The translations under genes were made by a program, and so were the position numbers. Shown here one piece after another: positions 14,345 to 21,667 of a stretch of 27,638 bases of DNA. Source of the stretch: JAZNQL01 sp045590155 (GTDB lineage Bacteria > Bacillota > Clostridia > UMGS1883 > UMGS1540); the NCBI GenBank assembly GCA_045590155.1, contig JAZNQL010000020.1:1-27638 (forward strand), read 5' to 3'. Under the pieces are notes generated by a model. That model was not told the DNA's origin and did not search any database. It saw nothing but the letters and a program-made list of their open reading frames with translations. Within the stretch, counting starts at the first letter, position 1. Each line of letters begins with the position of its first letter.

Positions 14345-15127
14345 GTGAGAAAAATATGGAATCCGTGGCACGGCTGCAAAAAGTGCAGCGAAGGATGCGA
14401 AAACTGCTATATGTACTTTCTTGACCGATTGCGTGGCAAAGACGGTTCGCAAATTTATAAAACAAAGCAAGCCTTAAACCACCCTTTAAGCAGAGAAAAA
14501 AACGGTAATTATAAAATAAAAAGCACGGAAGTTTTAATGACCTGTATGACCTCTGACTTCTTTCTTGAAGAGGCCGATAAATGGCGTGATGAGGTGTGGG
14601 ATATTATTTCAAAAAGGCGTGATGTAATATTTGAGATTATAACAAAACGTCCTCAGCGTATAGCACAGTGCCTGCCAAAAGGCGAATATAGCTTTGAAAA
14701 TATATTTTTCAATGTAACGTGCGAAAATCAGAAAAGAACTGACGAACGCATCCCTGAAATACTCAAATTGCCATTTCCGCATATCGGTATTACCTGTGCA
14801 CCCTTGCTTTGCGACATCTCCATTGAAAAATATCTTTCAACAGGCAGAATAGAAGAGGTAAGCTGTGGGGGAGAAAACTATGAAGGAGCAAGAGAATGTA
14901 ATTTTGACTGGGTATTAAAACTTAAACAGCAGTGTGAAAAATATAATGTTACTTTTAATTTTTTTGAAACAGGGACTAATTTTGTAAAGAATGAGAAAAA
15001 ATATTTTATTCCCGATAAAAAGATTCAGAAGAGCATGGCAAAAAAATCAGGAGCAAGTTTCAAGGGGAAAGAAGCGGTATATAAATTGACAAGAGAAGAA
15101 AACATACAACTTGCATTTTTTAAATAA
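14345..15127 (+). CDS. DUF5131 / phage Gp37-Gp68-like protein with radical-SAM-like cysteine motif
   Basis: This protein of about 260 residues resembles the DUF5131 family, often annotated as phage Gp37/Gp68. The start MRKIWNPWHGCKKCSEGCENCYMY is characteristic, and C14, C18 and C21 form CX3CX2C, the cluster pattern of radical SAM enzymes. Later family-like segments are TCMTSDFFLEEAD, FEIITKRPQR and the Gly/Glu motif VSCGGENYEGARECNFDWV. The reaction is not known to me. Start: GTG 14345, with GGGGGG six bases upstream; ATG 14324 in the same frame lacks a ribosome-binding site. It has its own strong promoter. Family members occur in phages and in host chromosomes; no other phage gene is visible here. 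Confidence 0.8.
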   Translation: MRKIWNPWHGCKKCSEGCENCYMYFLDRLRGKDGSQIYKTKQALNHPLSREKNGNYKIKSTEVLMTCMTSDFFLEEADKWRDEVWDIISKRRDVIFEIITKRPQRIAQCLPKGEYSFENIFFNVTCENQKRTDERIPEILKLPFPHIGITCAPLLCDISIEKYLSTGRIEEVSCGGENYEGARECNFDWVLKLKQQCEKYNVTFNFFETGTNFVKNEKKYFIPDKKIQKSMAKKSGASFKGKEAVYKLTREENIQLAFFK

Positions 15128-15133
15128 AATGAC

Positions 15134-15162
15134 TTTACAAATTAAAAATAAACGAGTATAAT
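15134..15162 (+). promoter_or_regulatory. Promoter for nagB
   Basis: TTTACA (15134-15139), 17-bp spacer, consensus TATAAT (15157-15162). It begins seven bases after the DUF5131 stop, so nagB is a separate transcription unit. Confidence 0.85.
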
Positions 15163-15203
15163 ATAGAATAAGATTTAAAAATTGAAAAAGGAGAATTTTT
15201 GCA

Positions 15204-15989
15204 ATGAAACTTATAATCAAAAACAACTATGACGAAATGTGCGCATGGGCAGCACAGCATATTGCTGACGCAATAAATAACCATAAAGAAGACCGCCCCT
15301 TCATACTCGGTTTGCCTACGGGTTCATCACCGTTAGGTGTTTATAAAAGACTTATCGAAATGAACAAAGCGGGCAAAGTTACATTTAAAAACGTTGTAAC
15401 TTTTAATATGGACGAATATGTAGGTCTTCCCAAAGATCACGACCAGAGCTACTGGTACTTTATGCATGACAATTTCTTCAATCATATCGACATTCCAAGC
15501 GAAAACATTAACATTTTAAACGGCATGGCAGACGACCTTGAAGCAGAATGCCAACGTTACGAAGATAAAATAGCATCGTATGGCGGTATTGATCTTTTCC
15601 TTGGCGGAAGCGGTGTAGACGGTCACATTGCATTTAACGAACCCTTCACTTCACTTACTTCACGCACAGGCGTTCGTGCATTGACACAGGATACTTTAAT
15701 AGTTAATTCACGCTTCTTCGATAACGACCCCGACAAAGTTCCCAAAACAGCGCTTTCTGTTGGCGTAGGAACAGTATGCGACTCGAAAAAGGTTTTACTT
15801 TTAATCAGCGGACATAATAAAGCTCGTGCATTACGCCACTGTGTTGAAGGCGGTGTAGACCATGCATGGACCATAAGCGCTCTTCAGATGCATCCTAACG
15901 GAATTGTTGCTTGTGATGAAGATGCTTGCGGCGAATTAAAGGTTGATACATATAAATACTTTAAAGAAATTTATAAAAACGAAAAATAA
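15204..15989 (+). CDS. nagB: Glucosamine-6-phosphate deaminase NagB
   Basis: NagB converts glucosamine 6-phosphate to fructose 6-phosphate and ammonia, the step that sends amino sugars into glycolysis. The protein is 261 residues, the usual length. It keeps the phosphate-binding loop GLPTGSSPLGVY (residues 36-47), the general base D70 in NMDEYVG, and the active-site set D139, H141 and E146 in GSGVDGHIAFNEP, matching D72, D141, H143 and E148 of the Escherichia coli enzyme. The start ATG has AAGGAG upstream. It stands alone, without nagA or a GntR regulator, between its own promoter and terminator. I saw no operator-like dyad in the short leader. Confidence 0.95.
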   Translation: MKLIIKNNYDEMCAWAAQHIADAINNHKEDRPFILGLPTGSSPLGVYKRLIEMNKAGKVTFKNVVTFNMDEYVGLPKDHDQSYWYFMHDNFFNHIDIPSENINILNGMADDLEAECQRYEDKIASYGGIDLFLGGSGVDGHIAFNEPFTSLTSRTGVRALTQDTLIVNSRFFDNDPDKVPKTALSVGVGTVCDSKKVLLLISGHNKARALRHCVEGGVDHAWTISALQMHPNGIVACDEDACGELKVDTYKYFKEIYKNEK

Positions 15990-16004
15990 AATTTAAATAA
16001 AAGC

Positions 16005-16037
16005 AAAACTGACCGTCATAAGACGGTCAGTTTTTTT
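16005..16037 (+). terminator. nagB terminator
   Basis: A 13-bp stem, AAAACTGACCGTC (16005-16017) with GACGGTCAGTTTT (16022-16034), loop ATAA, followed by further Ts. Confidence 0.92.
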
Positions 16038-16039
16038 AC

Positions 16040-16075
16040 AAAAAAATAATGCAGATTTTTAAAAATCTGCATTAT
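16040..16075 (-). terminator. tRNA-Leu terminator (30-bp perfect palindrome)
   Basis: Bases 16046-16075 form a perfect 30-bp palindrome centred on TTTTTAAAAA. On the minus strand it is followed by six Ts and sits one base after the tRNA CCA, so it ends the tRNA-Leu transcript. Confidence 0.85.
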
Positions 16076-16076
16076 C

Positions 16077-16164
16077 TGGTGCCCGAGACCGGGGTCGAAC
16101 CGGTACGTCTTTTAGGGACACGGGATTTTAAGTCCCGGGCGTCTGCCAATTCCGCCACTCGGGC
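16077..16164 (-). tRNA. tRNA-Leu (anticodon UAA)
   Basis: On the minus strand: acceptor GCCCGAG paired with CTCGGGC, discriminator A, encoded CCA at 16077-16079. The anticodon stem CGGGA/TCCCG encloses CTTAAAA, giving TAA (16128-16130). A long variable arm is present, as expected for a class II tRNA (85 bases without CCA), and the T-arm is ACCGGTTCGACCCCGGT. Confidence 0.96.
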
Positions 16165-16174
16165 AAGTGAATAA

Positions 16175-16203
16175 AGTATATCACGGCAGAACGAAAAAGT
16201 CAA
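16175..16203 (-). promoter_or_regulatory. Promoter for tRNA-Leu
   Basis: On the minus strand TTGACT (16198-16203), 17-bp spacer, TATACT (16175-16180), ending about 10 bases before the tRNA 5' end. No terminator is visible between the ABC operon and this promoter, so some read-through into the tRNA is possible. Confidence 0.88.
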
Positions 16204-16220
16204 TAGGAAAAATAAAAAAA

Positions 16221-17585
16221 TTATATAAGAATAATTCTGTTTGCAATACTGTTTAAAATTTTCTCGTCACCGGACAAAATAATTGCCGAAGTTTCAAGGT
16301 TTTTACAAACATTCATAATAGCATTTAAAATTTCGTGTTGCATAAGGGGAGAAGAAAACTTTTCAATTCCCGAAACCAGAAGAATTTTTGCATTTGAGCA
16401 AACTGCGCAGGCAAGAGCAAGCTTTATCCCGTCATATTCCGAAAGAGATGCTACTTTTCGGTCAATGATTCCTGTATCTAAAGATGCGTTTGTAAGAGAG
16501 TTGTGCACAATAAGATTTCTGCCTGTTTTGTTTCTGGGTTTACAAACGCGGGCATAGCTATCCAAAATCATTCGCACAGTTCTGTTTTTGGGGAATGATG
16601 AAAGACTTTCGTAGCTTAAAGGATAAATACGTCTTAAATTTGCCGAAACTGACGAAAGTTTTTTATCTCCCAACAAAACATATGACGATTTTTTAAAACC
16701 GCAAAGACTTTTCAATATTTTTGTATCTTTTGTTTTTATACCTAAAATTTCAAAACGGTGGAGCAAAAATTCACAATCCTTCAATTTTGCAGAAAGAACT
16801 ATTTCTTCAGCAGGCTGTGTTTTCGAAAAAGGTTCGAATTCCTTTGTTGCCAGAAAACGTGAATATTCGTCACTTAATACGTCTTTTGAGGTGTCATCTA
16901 CTATACTGCCTTTTTTCATTACAATTATACGTTCACAGAATTTATTGGCAAAAGCAATATCTTCAGTAATAAAAAGAACAGTAATTGATTTTATTTTACA
17001 AATTTTTATTATGTTGCTGTAAATATTGTCAAGAGAATCAGAATTGATTTTAGCAGGGGCTTTTATAATAAGTAACGAAGGATTTGCCGCAACTGCTGCA
17101 GTAAAATAAAGAGCAAGCCTTTGTTCGTCGGAAAGCGACGAAACTCTTTTAGTAAAAAAAGATTCAAGCCTTTCGATTCCAAAGGTTTTTAAAACATATT
17201 TTGAATTGTTTATAATCTCACGTTTGCTTTTTGAAAATTTTTCGCCAAACGGAGCAAGCAAATATGATTTTACATTAAGACCTTTTGCAAAATCAGAGGA
17301 AACATCCTCGTGCAAAAGACCTATATCAAGCATACGAATAAAACGCATATCCTCTTGATTTAACAAATCTGTTTCAACTCCGTTTATAAGTAAACGACCG
17401 CGAAGCTTATAGTTTTGTGTGTCAAAAAGATGCAAAAGAAGCTTTTCAATATATTCAGTACCGCTTAAAGCACCGCCGCAAACTGCTGTTACAGAGGATG
17501 CCTCAAGTTCAAGGTTTATTTCGTTAAGAACGGTGTGACCGTCAAGCTGTAACGATAAATTTTCTGCTATAAGCGCTTTAACCAT
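16221..17585 (-). CDS. Degenerate tandem ABC ATPase-like protein (catalytic residues lost)
   Basis: The 454 residues follow the layout of two fused peptide-transport (DppD/DppF-like) ATPase domains, but the motifs are altered. In domain 1 the Walker A position (G37-E44, GGALSGTE) has Thr for the essential Lys. The signature reads LSDEQ (151-155). The Walker B region LLIIKAP has K175 and A176 in place of Asp-Glu. The switch His is E208 (FITEDIAFA). The second half, from about residue 262, has no P-loop; its signature and Walker B positions read LSEYD and LLVSGIE. It should not hydrolyse ATP, yet both halves stay open and folded-looking. The start is ATG 17585 with GGAG upstream, overlapping the permease gene by 19 bases. 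It could be a regulatory or structural paralogue; the function is unknown. Confidence 0.7.
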   Translation of the reverse strand: MVKALIAENLSLQLDGHTVLNEINLELEASSVTAVCGGALSGTEYIEKLLLHLFDTQNYKLRGRLLINGVETDLLNQEDMRFIRMLDIGLLHEDVSSDFAKGLNVKSYLLAPFGEKFSKSKREIINNSKYVLKTFGIERLESFFTKRVSSLSDEQRLALYFTAAVAANPSLLIIKAPAKINSDSLDNIYSNIIKICKIKSITVLFITEDIAFANKFCERIIVMKKGSIVDDTSKDVLSDEYSRFLATKEFEPFSKTQPAEEIVLSAKLKDCEFLLHRFEILGIKTKDTKILKSLCGFKKSSYVLLGDKKLSSVSANLRRIYPLSYESLSSFPKNRTVRMILDSYARVCKPRNKTGRNLIVHNSLTNASLDTGIIDRKVASLSEYDGIKLALACAVCSNAKILLVSGIEKFSSPLMQHEILNAIMNVCKNLETSAIILSGDEKILNSIANRIILI

Positions 17586-18238
17586 GTTTTTTCTCCTTCA
17601 CTCTGCGGGATAATTAGACAAAGAGTGTTCAGTAAAACTACCGCAACCAAAGCGGCGAAAATAAGTATATAAAAAGTAGTTGTATCCATCTTTACAAGAA
17701 GTCCTGAAAAAAGGACAAAAGCCACCGAAACTATTGCCGAACGCAAAATTCTTATTAAAGACAAAAAAATCGGCGAAATAAAACAGGGAAGTGTGTATTG
17801 CGAAAAATACAGTCCCGAAGTTAATCCCAGTTTGTGCACTGTGTAGTTATTGTTGCAAAAATCGGCATAAGCAGTTGCTGAATCGGCAAACGCTCTGAAA
17901 AAGAGAGGAATACAAAGTGAAAGAATAAGGTTTTTAAAACTAAAACCCAAAACCTGCACAATAATTGCGGTAAGTATAAATGCCGGAATTAAAGAAACCG
18001 AGTTTGTAACAGCAATAATAGCATTGCAAAAAGGAAGCTTCCCAAAAAGAAGACCAATTATAACACCAAGCATCCATGCAATGGCAGAACTTAAAAGAAT
18101 ATAGTTTAAAAGTGTACTAATTATGTAAAGCGAGCTTGAAATGTGGGAAGGCAAATCAAAAACCATGCCGGCAAAATAAGGGATAGCCGCCATAATAACA
18201 AGAATAATTAAAATTAACGAAACAAAAAACTTTTTCAT
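17567..18238 (-). CDS. ABC permease-like membrane protein (DppC-type, diverged)
   Basis: About 223 residues with five or six hydrophobic helices, beginning MKKFFVSLILIILVIMAAIP. Near the C-terminal third is VHKLGLTSGLYFSQYTLPCF, which lines up with the EAA coupling loop of DppC/OppC permeases (A-x-x-L-G-x-S-x-x-x-I-x-x-x-H-I-L-P). This assigns it to the binding-protein-dependent permease family, though it is shorter than a usual DppC. I chose ATG 18238, five bases after the preceding stop with AGGTGA upstream, over the longer frame that begins inside the neighbour. It is probably the membrane partner of the degenerate ATPase downstream. Confidence 0.65.
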   Translation of the reverse strand: MKKFFVSLILIILVIMAAIPYFAGMVFDLPSHISSSLYIISTLLNYILLSSAIAWMLGVIIGLLFGKLPFCNAIIAVTNSVSLIPAFILTAIIVQVLGFSFKNLILSLCIPLFFRAFADSATAYADFCNNNYTVHKLGLTSGLYFSQYTLPCFISPIFLSLIRILRSAIVSVAFVLFSGLLVKMDTTTFYILIFAALVAVVLLNTLCLIIPQSEGEKTWLKRL

Positions 18239-18243
18239 AATTT

Positions 18244-18885
18244 TCACCTGTATAAAAGCCAAGAAATAATAAGCGACACCAATGAAACTACCGCCCAAAA
18301 GCAAAGCAACAAAATAAGTGAAGCAAGATTAAAAATGTTCTGCTGAAAATTCAAAATATAAGAAGAGGCAGCAGAAGAAAATATAATAACACAAAGTAAA
18401 AAGTCTGCCGAATCAAGTAAAGCCGAAAAAGAGGCTTTAACAGAGGTAAGACGGGTTATTCTTTTTTTATTTGTGCCTCGCTGTGCAAGTCTTAATGCTG
18501 TTTTGGAAGGGGTTAAAAGCTTAACATATACAAAATGTGCGCCGGATAAAACAGAGGTCAGCAAAGTAAAAATAAATATTGCCGCTTCTGTTCCCATAAC
18601 CATCCCCGCGGGAAATGCAAAGAAAACGCAAAAACCCGACAATAAAAGGAAAAGCAGAATACTCATATAAATTCTGACTGACTTGTATAAATACATGCCA
18701 ATTCCCCAAAAAGGCGAGAAAATGATACATAAAAGATATACAATGATTATACTTTGCAAATATGGGTAAACAGATTTAAGAGATTCGACGGTTTGGCTTA
18801 ATAAAGAATTGTTAAGATAAAATAAAACCGCAACGGTAATACATAATATAATGTATGAAATAAATTTTGAGGATTTTATGTTCAT
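18244..18885 (-). CDS. Polytopic membrane protein, possibly a diverged DppB-type permease
   Basis: This is the first gene of the operon: 213 residues with about six hydrophobic helices and no motif I can name with certainty. After helix 4 there is a basic loop, TALRLAQRGTNKKRITRLTS, which could be a worn EAA loop of a DppB-like permease. That would give the order B-C-DF seen in peptide transporter operons; this is inference. The start is ATG 18885 with AGGAAG upstream; an in-frame start at 18945 lies upstream of that site and inside the promoter. No substrate-binding protein gene is near, which is unusual for an importer. Confidence 0.55.
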   Translation of the reverse strand: MNIKSSKFISYIILCITVAVLFYLNNSLLSQTVESLKSVYPYLQSIIIVYLLCIIFSPFWGIGMYLYKSVRIYMSILLFLLLSGFCVFFAFPAGMVMGTEAAIFIFTLLTSVLSGAHFVYVKLLTPSKTALRLAQRGTNKKRITRLTSVKASFSALLDSADFLLCVIIFSSAASSYILNFQQNIFNLASLILLLCFWAVVSLVSLIISWLLYR

Positions 18886-18913
18886 AACTGAATCTTCCTT
18901 TCGCAGTATATTT

Positions 18914-18942
18914 ATGATACAATATTTAGTGCTTTTTGTCAA
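18914..18942 (-). promoter_or_regulatory. Promoter for the degenerate ABC operon
   Basis: On the minus strand consensus TTGACA (18937-18942), 17-bp spacer, TATCAT (18914-18919), about 30 bases before the first start. A strong-looking promoter suggests the operon is expressed despite the dead ATPase. Confidence 0.8.
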
Positions 18943-18976
18943 CAAATAAAAAAGTGCTAAAAAAACAAAAAAACTA

Positions 18977-19005
18977 TTGACTTCGCCCGCTTGATATGCT
19001 AAAAT
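18977..19005 (+). promoter_or_regulatory. Promoter for the rplU operon
   Basis: TTGACT (18977-18982), 17-bp spacer, TAAAAT (19000-19005). It is divergent from the ABC promoter, with only 34 bases between the two -35 boxes. Confidence 0.8.
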
Positions 19006-19011
19006 AATCGG

Positions 19012-19090
19012 GTAGCCGCATGGGAATGGCTTTTAAAAGCATGCTTGCTTGCCATATTTCAGCGAGACTGGGATGTAGGAGGTGTTTTAA
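19012..19090 (+). promoter_or_regulatory. Probable L21 leader RNA
   Basis: The roughly 80-base transcribed leader before rplU contains ATGGC (19026-19030) able to pair with GCCAT (19051-19055) around a loop with the self-complementary AAGCATGCTT, then AGGAGGTG at 19077-19084. Position and size fit the Firmicutes L21 leader through which ribosomal protein is thought to control its own operon. The assignment rests mainly on context. Confidence 0.55.
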
Positions 19091-19402
19091 ATGTACGCAA
19101 TAATCGAAACAGGCGGAAAGCAGTACAAAGTTTGCGAAGGCGATGTAGTTTTCGTAGAAAAGCTTGGTGCTGAAGCCGAAGCTGCAGTTACATTCGACAA
19201 GGTTTTAGCTGTTGGAACAGATGAAGGTCTTACAGTAGGTCAGCCTTATGTAGCAGGTGCAGCAGTAAATGCCACAGTAGTAAAGAATGGTAAAGATAAG
19301 AAGATTATCATCTTTAAGTACAAGGCTAAAAAAGGTTACAGAAGAAAACAAGGTCACCGTCAGCCTTACACACAGGTTAAGATCGAAAAGATCAACGCAT
19401 AA
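19091..19402 (+). CDS. rplU: 50S ribosomal protein L21
   Basis: L21 is a 50S protein that binds 23S rRNA. The 103-residue protein starts MYAIIETGGKQYKVCEGDVV and ends with KYKAKKGYRRKQGHRQPYTQ plus VKIEKI, both hallmark segments, at the usual length. A strong AGGAGG site precedes the ATG. The order rplU-prp-rpmA is the classic Firmicutes arrangement; prp begins one base after this stop. Confidence 0.98.
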   Translation: MYAIIETGGKQYKVCEGDVVFVEKLGAEAEAAVTFDKVLAVGTDEGLTVGQPYVAGAAVNATVVKNGKDKKIIIFKYKAKKGYRRKQGHRQPYTQVKIEKINA

Positions 19403-19403
19403 G

Positions 19404-19727
19404 GTGACACAGGTAATTTTAAAAAGAAAAAACAATAAAATAATCGCATTTGAAGTAAGCGGACACACAGGCTATGCTGAAGAAGGGGCAGATATTGTAT
19501 GTGCTTCGGTTTCGTCGGTTGTATGGACTGTTGTAAACGCACTTCAGAATATCTTAGGGCTCGGCATTTCGTATATTGAAGATGACGGATATGCAAAATG
19601 CACTCTGCCTTCTCTTTCGGAAAACGAAAGAGAAAAGGCGGATATACTTTTAGAAAGTATGGCACAGTTTTTTTCGGAGCTTGAAGGACAGTATGGCGAT
19701 TATATCTCGAAAACGGAGGTAGAATAG
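19404..19727 (+). CDS. prp: Ribosomal-processing cysteine protease Prp
   Basis: Prp removes the N-terminal extension of ribosomal protein L27, a step needed for ribosome function in Firmicutes. The 107-residue protein keeps the catalytic pair H21 (VSGHTGYAEEG) and C33 (ADIVCASVSS), with the usual spacing and length. The gene lies between rplU and rpmA, its substrate. I placed the start at GTG 19404, one base after the rplU stop; the longer frame only reads back through rplU. There is no strong ribosome-binding site, so translation probably depends on ribosomes finishing rplU. Confidence 0.93.
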   Translation: MTQVILKRKNNKIIAFEVSGHTGYAEEGADIVCASVSSVVWTVVNALQNILGLGISYIEDDGYAKCTLPSLSENEREKADILLESMAQFFSELEGQYGDYISKTEVE

Positions 19728-19729
19728 TT

Positions 19730-20005
19730 ATGGTATTAAACATTCAGTTGTTTGCGCATAAAAAGGGTGTAGGTAGTACCAAAAACGGACGTGACAGCGA
19801 AAGCAAACGTCTTGGCGTTAAGAGAGCTGACGGACAGACAGTTTCAGCCGGCAGCATTCTCGTAAGACAGCGCGGTACAAAAATCCATCCCGGCACAAAT
19901 GTTGGCAGGGGAAGCGACGATACTCTTTTTGCACTTGCTACAGGCAAAGTAAAATTTGAACGCATGGGCAAGGATAAGAAAAAGGTTAGTATTTATACTG
20001 CATAA
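19730..20005 (+). CDS. rpmA: 50S ribosomal protein L27 with cleavable N-terminal extension
   Basis: The 91 residues include the conserved core KKGVGSTKNGRDSESKRLG and ILVRQRGTKIHPGTNVGRGS. The N-terminus is MVLNIQLF followed by AHKKG; by comparison with the Staphylococcus aureus protein, Prp should cut after the Phe and leave Ala first, removing eight residues. The core N-terminus reaches the peptidyl-transferase centre, so the extension must be removed. GGAGG lies upstream of the ATG, three bases after prp. A terminator follows. Confidence 0.98.
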   Translation: MVLNIQLFAHKKGVGSTKNGRDSESKRLGVKRADGQTVSAGSILVRQRGTKIHPGTNVGRGSDDTLFALATGKVKFERMGKDKKKVSIYTA

Positions 20006-20014
20006 ATAAGATTT

Positions 20015-20045
20015 AAAAATCCCGGCGTTTTTGCCTGGGATTTTT
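20015..20045 (+). terminator. Terminator after rpmA
   Basis: AAAAATCCCGGC pairs with GCCTGGGATTTTT with one bulged base, ending in five Ts. It separates rplU-prp-rpmA from obgE. I found no strong separate promoter before obgE, so partial read-through is likely. Confidence 0.8.
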
Positions 20046-20080
20046 ATGTTTAAAAGCAAAAATAATTATAAGGTGAAGAA

Positions 20081-21352
20081 ATGTTTGTAGATACAGCTCA
20101 AATCAGTATAAAAGCAGGTAACGGCGGGAACGGTCTTGTTTCCTTCAGAAGAGAAAAGTATGTTCCGGCAGGCGGACCCGACGGTGGAGACGGCGGTCAC
20201 GGCGGCAGCATAATATTCGAAACTGACAGAACCTTAACCACTTTAATGGACTTTAATTACAAAAGAGTATATAAAGCCGAAAATGGTGGGGACGGACTGT
20301 CGGCAAAAAGAGCCGGACGTGACGGCGAGGATATGATAATAAAGGTTCCCGAAGGTACCATTATAAAGGACGCAGACAGCGGCAAAATCATTGCCGATAT
20401 GACAGGGGAAAACTCGCGTTTTGTAGCCGCAAAAGGCGGCAACGGCGGATGGGGCAATACCCACTTTGCCACCCCTACAAGACAGGCACCTAAATTTGCA
20501 AAACCGGGCATAAAGGGAAGAGAACGCAATGTTATACTTGAACTTAAGCTTCTGGCGGATGTTGCGCTGGTAGGCTTCCCAAATGTTGGCAAATCAACCT
20601 TTATATCAAAGGTAAGCGATGCAAAACCTAAAATTGCAAATTATCATTTTACAACCTTGCAGCCAAATCTCGGTGTGGTATCATTTTACGAAAAATCCTT
20701 TGTAATAGCAGACATACCGGGACTCATAGAGGGAGCACACGAAGGGATAGGACTCGGCCACGAATTTTTGCGTCATATAGAAAGAACAAGACTTTTAGTG
20801 CATATAGTTGATGTTTCGGGAATTGAAGGACGCGATCCCATTGAGGATTTTGAAACAATAAACCGCGAGCTTGAGCTTCATAATCCTGAGCTTCTTATGC
20901 GTCCGCAGATAGTTGTAGGGAATAAATGCGATATAATTGTTGATAACGAAAAGTATGAAGAATTCAAAAAATTTGTAATCGAATCGAATTATAAATATTT
21001 TGATATGAGTGCAGCGGTCGGCACAGGAGTAAAGGATGTTTTGGCATATATTGCACAGCAGCTTGAGTTTATTCCGGTAACACCTGTATATGAAGCTGAA
21101 GAGGTTTGGATAGATGAAGATGATACCGATTATTCGGAATATCAGATAAGCAGGGATAATGAAGTATATGTTGTGAGCGGACCTTATACAGAAAAACTTT
21201 TGGGTTCAATAAACTTTGAAGATTCTGAATCTGTGTCCTATTTCCAAAGAGCAATAAGAAACAGAGGAATCATAGATGCACTTGAAGAAAAAGGAATTCA
21301 GGAAGGCAACACAGTACGCTTTGGCGATATGGAATTTGATTTTGTGAAATAA
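20081..21352 (+). CDS. obgE: Obg family GTPase (ObgE/CgtA)
   Basis: Obg is an essential GTPase that acts in late 50S assembly and stress responses. The 423-residue protein has the three usual parts: a Gly-rich Obg fold in residues 1-158 (AGNGGNGLVSFRREKYVPAG), a G domain starting at G165 (GFPNVGKST) with DIPGLIEGAHEG, NKCDI and SAA motifs, and a C-terminal OCT domain (YVVSGPYTEKLLGSINF). Start: ATG 20081 with AAGGTG upstream. It heads a series with yhbY, nadD and yqeK. Confidence 0.97.
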   Translation: MFVDTAQISIKAGNGGNGLVSFRREKYVPAGGPDGGDGGHGGSIIFETDRTLTTLMDFNYKRVYKAENGGDGLSAKRAGRDGEDMIIKVPEGTIIKDADSGKIIADMTGENSRFVAAKGGNGGWGNTHFATPTRQAPKFAKPGIKGRERNVILELKLLADVALVGFPNVGKSTFISKVSDAKPKIANYHFTTLQPNLGVVSFYEKSFVIADIPGLIEGAHEGIGLGHEFLRHIERTRLLVHIVDVSGIEGRDPIEDFETINRELELHNPELLMRPQIVVGNKCDIIVDNEKYEEFKKFVIESNYKYFDMSAAVGTGVKDVLAYIAQQLEFIPVTPVYEAEEVWIDEDDTDYSEYQISRDNEVYVVSGPYTEKLLGSINFEDSESVSYFQRAIRNRGIIDALEEKGIQEGNTVRFGDMEFDFVK

Positions 21353-21374
21353 TAAGAATTAAAGGAAGTTTTTT

Positions 21375-21659
21375 ATGACAAGTAAACAAAGAGCATATTT
21401 AAGAGGTCTGGCAAACGATTACAGAGCCATTTTCCAGATAGGCAAAAACGAGATAACAGACAATTTTATAAAACAGATAGACGACGCGTTGGAGGCACGT
21501 GAGCTTATAAAAATCCATGTGCTTGAAAATTCGGGACTTACAGCCAAAGAAGCTTGTGCAGTAGTCTGCGAAGAAACAGGAGCAGAGCCTGTTTCAACGG
21601 TAGGGAATAAATTTGTAATTTACCGCGAGTCCGAAAACAATAAGGTTATAGAACTGTAG
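21375..21659 (+). CDS. yhbY: CRM-domain RNA-binding protein YhbY
   Basis: YhbY is a small CRM-domain protein associated with pre-50S particles. The 94 residues begin TSKQRAYLRGLANDYRAIFQ and contain IGKNEITDNFIKQIDDALEA and the RELIKIHVL strand, typical of the family. AAAGGAAG precedes the ATG. Its position between obgE and nadD matches many Firmicutes genomes and fits a role in ribosome assembly. Confidence 0.93.
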   Translation: MTSKQRAYLRGLANDYRAIFQIGKNEITDNFIKQIDDALEARELIKIHVLENSGLTAKEACAVVCEETGAEPVSTVGNKFVIYRESENNKVIEL

Positions 21660-21667
21660 GTGATAGT

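Noticed and set aside
14345..15127. Prophage remnant around the DUF5131 gene
   Set aside because: No integrase, terminase, structural or lysis genes nearby; the flanking genes are ordinary chromosomal ones.
15163..15203. Riboswitch or ribozyme in the nagB leader
   Set aside because: The leader is about 35 bases and unstructured, too short for a known class.
18925..18960. HrcA/CIRCE operator near the ABC promoter (TTAGCACT-like halves)
   Set aside because: The two AGCACT halves are in the same orientation, not inverted, and the spacing is wrong for TTAGCACTC-N9-GAGTGCTAA.
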